A DNA stretch of 64,000 bases, taken from NCBI GenBank assembly GCA_040398525.1, contig JBBATY010000015.1, forward strand, positions 7,045 through 71,044. Direction: 5' to 3'. Under the pieces are notes generated by a model, which ran no database searches, was not told the origin of the DNA, and worked only from the letters and a program-made list of their open reading frames with translations. Position numbers and translations under genes: made by a program. The first letter of the stretch is position 1; each line of letters opens with the position of its first letter. Positions 59,883 through 64,000 of this stretch are shown here, in pieces. Source of the stretch: VFMC01 sp040398525. Its GTDB lineage: Bacteria; Actinomycetota; Acidimicrobiia; Acidimicrobiales; Ilumatobacteraceae.

Positions 59883-61510
59883 CAGGAGTTCCCTTCCGAG
59901 GCGGTGGGGGCGGGCTTCAGGTCGAGCAGCGGCTCGGGCGAGGAGATCACGTGGAGCTCGGCGAAGTTGTCGGCGGGCGGCGGCGAGGAGGTCGCCCACT
60001 CGAGCGTCTGGCCGTCGAACGGATCGTCACCCGCTGCGGCGCCGTTGCGGAACGACTGAGCGGCCAGCCCGACGAAGGCCAGCACGGTGAGCACCATCAG
60101 GAAGTGGCCGGCCGTGGACAGCACGTTCCACAGGCCCTGCGGGCCGTCGTAGTCGAACAGCGTCGACCCCGCCGGCTGCTTGGCGAATCCGGCGACGTAG
60201 TACGGCAGGGCGGCGAGCACCGTGGCGATGAACGCCAGGCCCACCAACGGCAACGACTTCTTGTCGTCGATGAGGCGGCCGGTGAGCTTGGGGCCCCAGT
60301 AGGTGACGGCGCCGATCGCCCCGATGACGAGGCCGTAGCAGACGTACAGCCACGCCGCCTCCTCGAACACGGTGCCGGCGAGCTGGGCGTCACCGATCTG
60401 GTAGAGCAGGTTGCCGGCCATGCCGGTGAACACCATGCCCGCACCGAGGAAGCCGGCGACGAATGCCGCCGACAGGCGGGGCCGAGCGCTCTTCAGAGCC
60501 AGGCCGAGCACGCCGAGCAGCACCACCGGGCCGAGCACCGGCAGGGCCTCGAGCACCAGGAACGGCAGCACATCAGTGAGGAACCCGCCGAGGTCCTGGC
60601 GCAGGACGTCGCGGGGAAGGGCCGCCTGGGTCTGGGCAGCACCGGCGAACACGGCCGTGCCCACCAGGCCGATCCCGGTGAAGGCGATGCCACGCATCGG
60701 CAGGCGGCGGCGCGTTGCCGTGGCGACGGCCTCGGCGGCGAAGCCGAACACCGGGACGGCGTAGAGGAAGGTGACCGGCTGGGTGAAGGCGAAGCCCACC
60801 CAGTCGAGGATGCCGTAGTTGCCGCCGAAGGTGCTGCGGGCGTAGTTGTGGTCGAGGGCGAGCAGCACCAGCGTGCCGAGCAGCACCGGCAGCACCAGCA
60901 CCATCCCGAGCGAGCCGATGAGTGCACTCCACGAGAACAGCGGCACCCGGCGCATGTTCATGCCAGGCGCCCGGGTCGTGAAGATCGACGTGGCCACCGC
61001 ACCGGCCGTGGTGGCCAGGCCGAGCACGAGGACGATGTGCGCCACGAGGAACAGGTCGACCATCTCGGGGCTGCCGCCACCGGGACCGCCATTGGCGGCG
61101 ATCGAGATGATCACCAGCACCGTGCCGACCAACCAGGCCCAGAAGCCCGCTGCGGCAGCACGTGGCAGAGCGAGCGACTTGGCGCCGAGCTGCAGGGGCA
61201 CCACAGCCACGGCCAGGCCGAGACCGAGCGGCGCAACAACACCGAAGGTGAGGCCGACCCGGTAGAGCGAGAACAGCTGTGGCAATGCGCCCGGGTCGAA
61301 CAGGTCAGACGACCCGTCGATGCGCTCGATGCCGAGCAGGCCGGCGACGACGCCGACCCCGAGCAACAGCACGAGCGAGGCGCTGACGTAGAGACGACCG
61401 ATGACCTTGTGGTCGCTCGTCGTGAGCCAGTCGGCAACCGTCGAGAGCACACCGCCAGAGCGTCCGGTGGCCGACTCGGCGGCTGCGAGGTGGGGATCGA
61501 TGGTGGTCAT
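59882..61510 (-). CDS. heme-copper oxidase subunit I paralogue lacking all metal ligands
   Basis: The 542-residue protein aligns with ctaD through SDHKVIGRLY, VVPLQLGAKSLALPR, TRAPGMNMRRVPLFSW and YWGPKLTGRLI, about twelve helices in all. Every ligand is replaced: heme a His99 is Tyr83, copper His277 is Gln244, Tyr281 is Phe248, His326-His327 are Gly290-Ala291, His412 is Ala385 and His414 is Trp387. It cannot bind the usual heme or copper. It is co-translated with the degenerate subunit III. ATG 61510 has no clear ribosome site; a TAATGT hexamer about 75 nt upstream could be the promoter. Confidence 0.85.
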   Translation of the reverse strand: MTTIDPHLAAAESATGRSGGVLSTVADWLTTSDHKVIGRLYVSASLVLLLGVGVVAGLLGIERIDGSSDLFDPGALPQLFSLYRVGLTFGVVAPLGLGLAVAVVPLQLGAKSLALPRAAAAGFWAWLVGTVLVIISIAANGGPGGGSPEMVDLFLVAHIVLVLGLATTAGAVATSIFTTRAPGMNMRRVPLFSWSALIGSLGMVLVLPVLLGTLVLLALDHNYARSTFGGNYGILDWVGFAFTQPVTFLYAVPVFGFAAEAVATATRRRLPMRGIAFTGIGLVGTAVFAGAAQTQAALPRDVLRQDLGGFLTDVLPFLVLEALPVLGPVVLLGVLGLALKSARPRLSAAFVAGFLGAGMVFTGMAGNLLYQIGDAQLAGTVFEEAAWLYVCYGLVIGAIGAVTYWGPKLTGRLIDDKKSLPLVGLAFIATVLAALPYYVAGFAKQPAGSTLFDYDGPQGLWNVLSTAGHFLMVLTVLAFVGLAAQSFRNGAAAGDDPFDGQTLEWATSSPPPADNFAELHVISSPEPLLDLKPAPTASEGNS

Positions 61511-61631
61511 GGGCGGCGAACTCGATTCGTCCCGGGCCGCGCGCGGACGCGCCTGGGGTGAGTGAGGACGGATTGTCTCCACGACATTACCCACAGGGCG
61601 CCGCGTTGTCGGAAATCCAGTCGATGTGTCG

Positions 61632-62579
61632 TCAGACGCCGAAGCGGACGAGCACGTCGATCGTCAACGCAGCGAACAGCAACGTGACGTACGTGATGCT
61701 GAACGCGAACACCCGCATCGACCGCTGCGGCGTCGGCCGACGGCCAAGGTCGACCGTCGCCCCGACGAAGGCGACGCCGAGCACCACGCTGGCGATGCCG
61801 TAGATCCAGCCGAGGTCGGCGACCGGGATGAGCACGAAGGTGCCGATCACGAGGGCCACCGTGTAGGCCACCATCTGGCGCACGGCCTGGTCGAGCGGGA
61901 CGACGACCGGGAGCATCGGCACGCCTGCAGCCCGGTACTCGTCGACGTGGCGGATGGCGAGGGCCCAGAAGTGGGGCGGGGTCCACAGGAACATCACGAC
62001 GAAGAGCACGACCGCCGACCAGCTGAGCGAGCCCTCGACGGCCGCCCAGCCGACCAGGACCGGCACGGCCCCGGCAGCGCCACCGATGACGATGTTCTGA
62101 CGGCTCGTGCGCTTCAGCCAGATCGTGTAGACGACGACGTAGAACACCGTCGCACTGAGGGTGAGCACCGCCGACAGCAGGTTGGCCTGCCACCAGAGCA
62201 GCCCGAAGGCCAGCAGCTCGAGCACGACCGCGTAGACCATCGCCGCTCGGGGTGTGATCAGCCCGGTCACCAACGGCCGGCCCTGGGTGCGCGGCATGAG
62301 GGCATCGATGTCGCGGTCGATCACCATGTTGATGGCGTTGGCCCCACCGGCCGCCAAGGTGCCGCCGAGCAACACCATCAGCACCAACCAGGTGGAGGGC
62401 CAGCCCTGCTCGGCCAGCACCATCACCGGAACGGTGGTGATGAGCAGCAATTCGACGACGCGGAGCTTGGCGAGCGCCACATAGCCACCCAGTTTGGTGG
62501 TGGGCCTGCGGCCGGATCCGTGGACGACACCACCCGGCGACAGCCGGGATGGGACCAGAGGACGCGCGCCGACGGACAT
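61632..62579 (-). CDS. ctaB: protoheme IX farnesyltransferase
   Basis: CtaB converts heme b to heme O, the precursor of the heme a used by this oxidase. The 315-residue protein has eight or nine helices and the prenyltransferase motifs NAINMVIDRDIDALMPRTQG (with the Asp pair) and YTIWLKRTSRQNIVIGG, and a second Asp-rich loop RHVDEYRAAGVPMLP. ATG 62579 was chosen over ATG 62588 because the latter overlaps a TACGAT -10 hexamer. The promoter lies between it and clpS. Confidence 0.95.
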   Translation of the reverse strand: MSVGARPLVPSRLSPGGVVHGSGRRPTTKLGGYVALAKLRVVELLLITTVPVMVLAEQGWPSTWLVLMVLLGGTLAAGGANAINMVIDRDIDALMPRTQGRPLVTGLITPRAAMVYAVVLELLAFGLLWWQANLLSAVLTLSATVFYVVVYTIWLKRTSRQNIVIGGAAGAVPVLVGWAAVEGSLSWSAVVLFVVMFLWTPPHFWALAIRHVDEYRAAGVPMLPVVVPLDQAVRQMVAYTVALVIGTFVLIPVADLGWIYGIASVVLGVAFVGATVDLGRRPTPQRSMRVFAFSITYVTLLFAALTIDVLVRFGV

Positions 62580-62603
62580 CGGGTGCATCGTATGGGGGTG
62601 CCG
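62580..62603. promoter_or_regulatory. divergent promoter region of ctaB and clpS
   Basis: On the minus strand TACGAT (62592-62587) lies 7 nt before ATG 62579 of ctaB, a good leaderless -10. On the plus strand TATGGG (62591-62596) lies 7 nt before ATG 62604 of clpS, a weaker match because T6 is missing. The two share the TA at 62591-62592. Inferred from sequence. Confidence 0.45.
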
Positions 62604-62930
62604 ATGGGTGGACCAACCAGGCAGACTGTGACGGTGCCCATGTCGTCCATGCCGCTCGGGGTGGCCGAACCGAGTCTCGAGGAGACCTCCTCCACGGATC
62701 GTCCGTGGGTGGTGTTGGTCTGGAACGACCCGGTGAACCTGATGAGCTACGTCACCTACGTGCTGCAGAAGCTCTTCGGCTACAGCTACGAGAAGGCGAC
62801 GCAGTTGATGCTGCAGGTGCACCACGACGGCAAGGCGGTCGTCAGCAGCGGCTCGCGGGAGAAGTCCGAGATGGAAGTCTTCCGGCTGCACGAGTTCGGC
62901 CTCTGGGCCACCATGCAGCAGGACGACTGA
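62604..62930 (+). CDS. clpS: ClpS adaptor of the ClpAP/ClpCP protease
   Basis: ClpS hands N-end rule substrates to the Clp ATPase. The protein has the ClpS core WVVLVWNDPVNLMSYVTYVL, QKLFGYSYEKATQLMLQVHH and LHEFGLWATMQQDD, with the Asn-Asp of the N-degron pocket. ATG 62604 gives 108 residues; ATG 62640 (96 residues) is an alternative closer to typical length. The DUF2017 gene follows 15 nt downstream, the conserved actinobacterial pairing. Confidence 0.92.
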   Translation: MGGPTRQTVTVPMSSMPLGVAEPSLEETSSTDRPWVVLVWNDPVNLMSYVTYVLQKLFGYSYEKATQLMLQVHHDGKAVVSSGSREKSEMEVFRLHEFGLWATMQQDD

Positions 62931-62945
62931 GCAGCAGGACGACCG

Positions 62946-63434
62946 ATGGCCCGCTGGCAGTTCCGTCCACCCGTCGAGCGCTATCGCGACGGCTTCCGCA
63001 TCAACCTCGACCGCGAAGAGCGCGACCTCGTCGTACGGCTGATGCGCGAGCTACGCGGGCTGCTGCTCGGCTCGTCGGACAACCCACTCCTGGTGCGGCT
63101 CTTCCCGACCGCCTACCACCTGCCCGAGCACGCCGAGCTCGACGAGGAGTACCAGCGGCTGATGCGCGAGGAGATCGTGGCGTCGCGCCTGTCGGGCATC
63201 GACACCGTCGAGGCCGCGCTCACCGAGCCGCCGCCGCTCAGCGAGGCCGAGATGATGGCGCTCGTACAGGCCGTGAACGGTGTCCGCCTGGTGATGGCCG
63301 CGGCGCTCGACGTCGACGAGAACCACGACCCCGACGACATCGACGACGACGACCCGCAGGCCGCCGACTACCACCTGTACGCGTTCCTCAGCTGGCTGCT
63401 CGAGTGGACGGTCAGGGCGCTCGCAGAGCTGTGA
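62946..63434 (+). CDS. DUF2017-family protein
   Basis: The 162-residue helical protein has LDREERDLVVRLMRELRGLL near the start and PTAYHLPEHAELDEEYQRLM in the middle, matching the DUF2017 family that follows clpS in many actinobacteria. The acidic stretch DENHDPDDIDDDDPQAADY comes before the last helices. The function is unknown, but conservation next to clpS suggests a protease link. Its end overlaps the convergent thioesterase gene by 23 bp. Confidence 0.85.
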   Translation: MARWQFRPPVERYRDGFRINLDREERDLVVRLMRELRGLLLGSSDNPLLVRLFPTAYHLPEHAELDEEYQRLMREEIVASRLSGIDTVEAALTEPPPLSEAEMMALVQAVNGVRLVMAAALDVDENHDPDDIDDDDPQAADYHLYAFLSWLLEWTVRALAEL

Positions 63435-63840
63435 GCCACGCGGGCAGGCGAACGGGTCGACCTGCCGGGCTCACCGCACCGTGGGCGGTCACCGCCGTTG
63501 CCCGGACCTCACCGCCGACCGTGAGCAGGTAGGCCATCTGGAACGTGGCCCGCGTAGCAGCGGACATGACCAGGTGGACATCGAGCTGGTCGTCGAAGCG
63601 CAGCGGCTGGCGGTACTGCACGAAGCTCTCGAGCACCGCGTAGTCGACGCCATCGGCGCGCAGCTCGTCGTAGGGGTGGCCGAGGGCGCGCAGGTACTCG
63701 ACCCGGGTCTCCTCGAGGTAGAGCAGGTAGTTGCTGTGGTGGACGATGCCCATCGCGTCGGTCTCGGCGAAGCGGACCCGGATCCGGTGACGGAACGAAT
63801 AGTCGGCCGGGTCGAGGCTCGGATCCACACTGAGGCGCAC
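63412..63840 (-). CDS. acyl-CoA thioesterase, hotdog fold (YbgC/FadM type)
   Basis: The 142-residue protein has the YbgC-type hotdog motif RVRFAETDAMGIVHHSNYLL with the catalytic Asp in ETDAMG, followed by YLEETRVEYLRALG. Such enzymes hydrolyse short or long acyl-CoA thioesters. Starts are ambiguous because several GTG codons lie in frame; GTG 63840 was chosen since TACGGT lies 7 nt upstream. A longer start at 63861 is possible. Confidence 0.85.
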   Translation of the reverse strand: MRLSVDPSLDPADYSFRHRIRVRFAETDAMGIVHHSNYLLYLEETRVEYLRALGHPYDELRADGVDYAVLESFVQYRQPLRFDDQLDVHLVMSAATRATFQMAYLLTVGGEVRATAVTAHGAVSPAGRPVRLPAWLTALRAP

Positions 63841-63949
63841 CACGAGCACCGTAGTCGGCACCGGGGTGGACCGGCTGCTGGGATCAGGCTGGTGGGAAAC
63901 GCCGGGCTCGGTGCTAGGGTTTCGACGCTCTCAACCGGAGTCGTCCCTA

Positions 63950-64000
63950 GCCCCCATCGTCTAGTGGCCTAGGACACCACCCTTTCAAGGTGGCGGCACG
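63950..64000 (+). tRNA. tRNA-Glu (anticodon TTC), cut by window end
   Basis: The 5' acceptor GCCCCCA, D-arm and anticodon stem CCACC/GGTGG around loop CTTTCAA (anticodon TTC) are visible. The variable region begins before the window ends, so the T-arm and acceptor 3' side are missing. A TAGGGT hexamer at 63915-63920 is a plausible -10. Confidence 0.9.

Overview
The window is 64 kb of GC-rich, gene-dense chromosome from an actinobacterium (Actinomycetota). The markers are a WhiB7-type regulator, a SigR/RsrA-type sigma and anti-sigma pair, a ClpS-DUF2017 pair, type II glutamine synthetase beside a GlnR-like regulator, paired ArsA/Get3-like ATPases and an actinobacterial caa3-type oxidase locus. 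Secreted proteins carrying the FDTR-type repeat domain and the SelA/SelB genes suggest the class Acidimicrobiia. That placement is inference, not proof. No insertion sequence, prophage, CRISPR array or rRNA operon is visible. One 100-N scaffold gap lies inside erpA.

Layout. 1-6.3 kb: end of holB, a PPOX flavoprotein, tRNA-Thr, an L,D-transpeptidase lipoprotein, a hydrolase divergent from a MarR regulator, the ECF sigma/anti-sigma pair, tilS and a Cys-less phosphatase-like protein. 6.3-14.5 kb: a LysM-M23 cell-wall hydrolase facing an operon of epimerase, acyltransferase-like protein, hydrolase, FAD oxidoreductase, YibE/F and NUDIX genes. 14.5-19.5 kb: GNAT and dut divergent from selA-selB, then a hydrolase. 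19.6-23.5 kb: NfeD-like protein divergent from two ArsA-like ATPases and a response regulator, then tRNA-Pro. 23.6-31.3 kb, mostly minus strand: vapBC, mazG, asd, a methyltransferase, lysC, a divergent MFS transporter, a chagasin-like inhibitor and nadE. 31.4-39.9 kb: two different glutamine synthetases with a GlnR-like regulator, a nucleobase deaminase, a PLP decarboxylase, ridA and a Tat lipoprotein with a thioredoxin-like region. 39.9-46.2 kb: META lipoprotein, erpA, mrp, a DNA-binding-like protein, NUDIX, orn, a glycosyltransferase and whiB7 with an attenuator leader. 46.3-52.9 kb: TlpA-CcdA thiol redox genes, a poly-gamma-glutamate hydrolase-like protein, pdxH-serS, a glycosyltransferase and an ABC exporter. 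52.9-62.6 kb: the cytochrome oxidase cluster. 62.6-64 kb: clpS, DUF2017, a thioesterase and tRNA-Glu.

The most unusual content is in the oxidase cluster. A normal caa3-type oxidase (ctaC, ctaD, ctaE, subunit IV, ctaG, ctaB) is accompanied by a second subunit I homologue that has lost every heme and copper ligand. Next to it is a second subunit III homologue that has lost its signature His and Asp residues. Between this pair and ctaC lies a membrane protein I do not recognise. The pair looks like a retained, redox-dead oxidase-like module.

Two regulatory themes recur. At least 24 start codons are preceded, 6-9 nt upstream, by a TAnnnT hexamer, which predicts leaderless transcripts. Three divergent gene pairs have opposing -10 hexamers that share a TA step. 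The whiB7 leader carries an upstream ORF and a terminator hairpin, the architecture known for antibiotic-inducible whiB7 in other actinobacteria.
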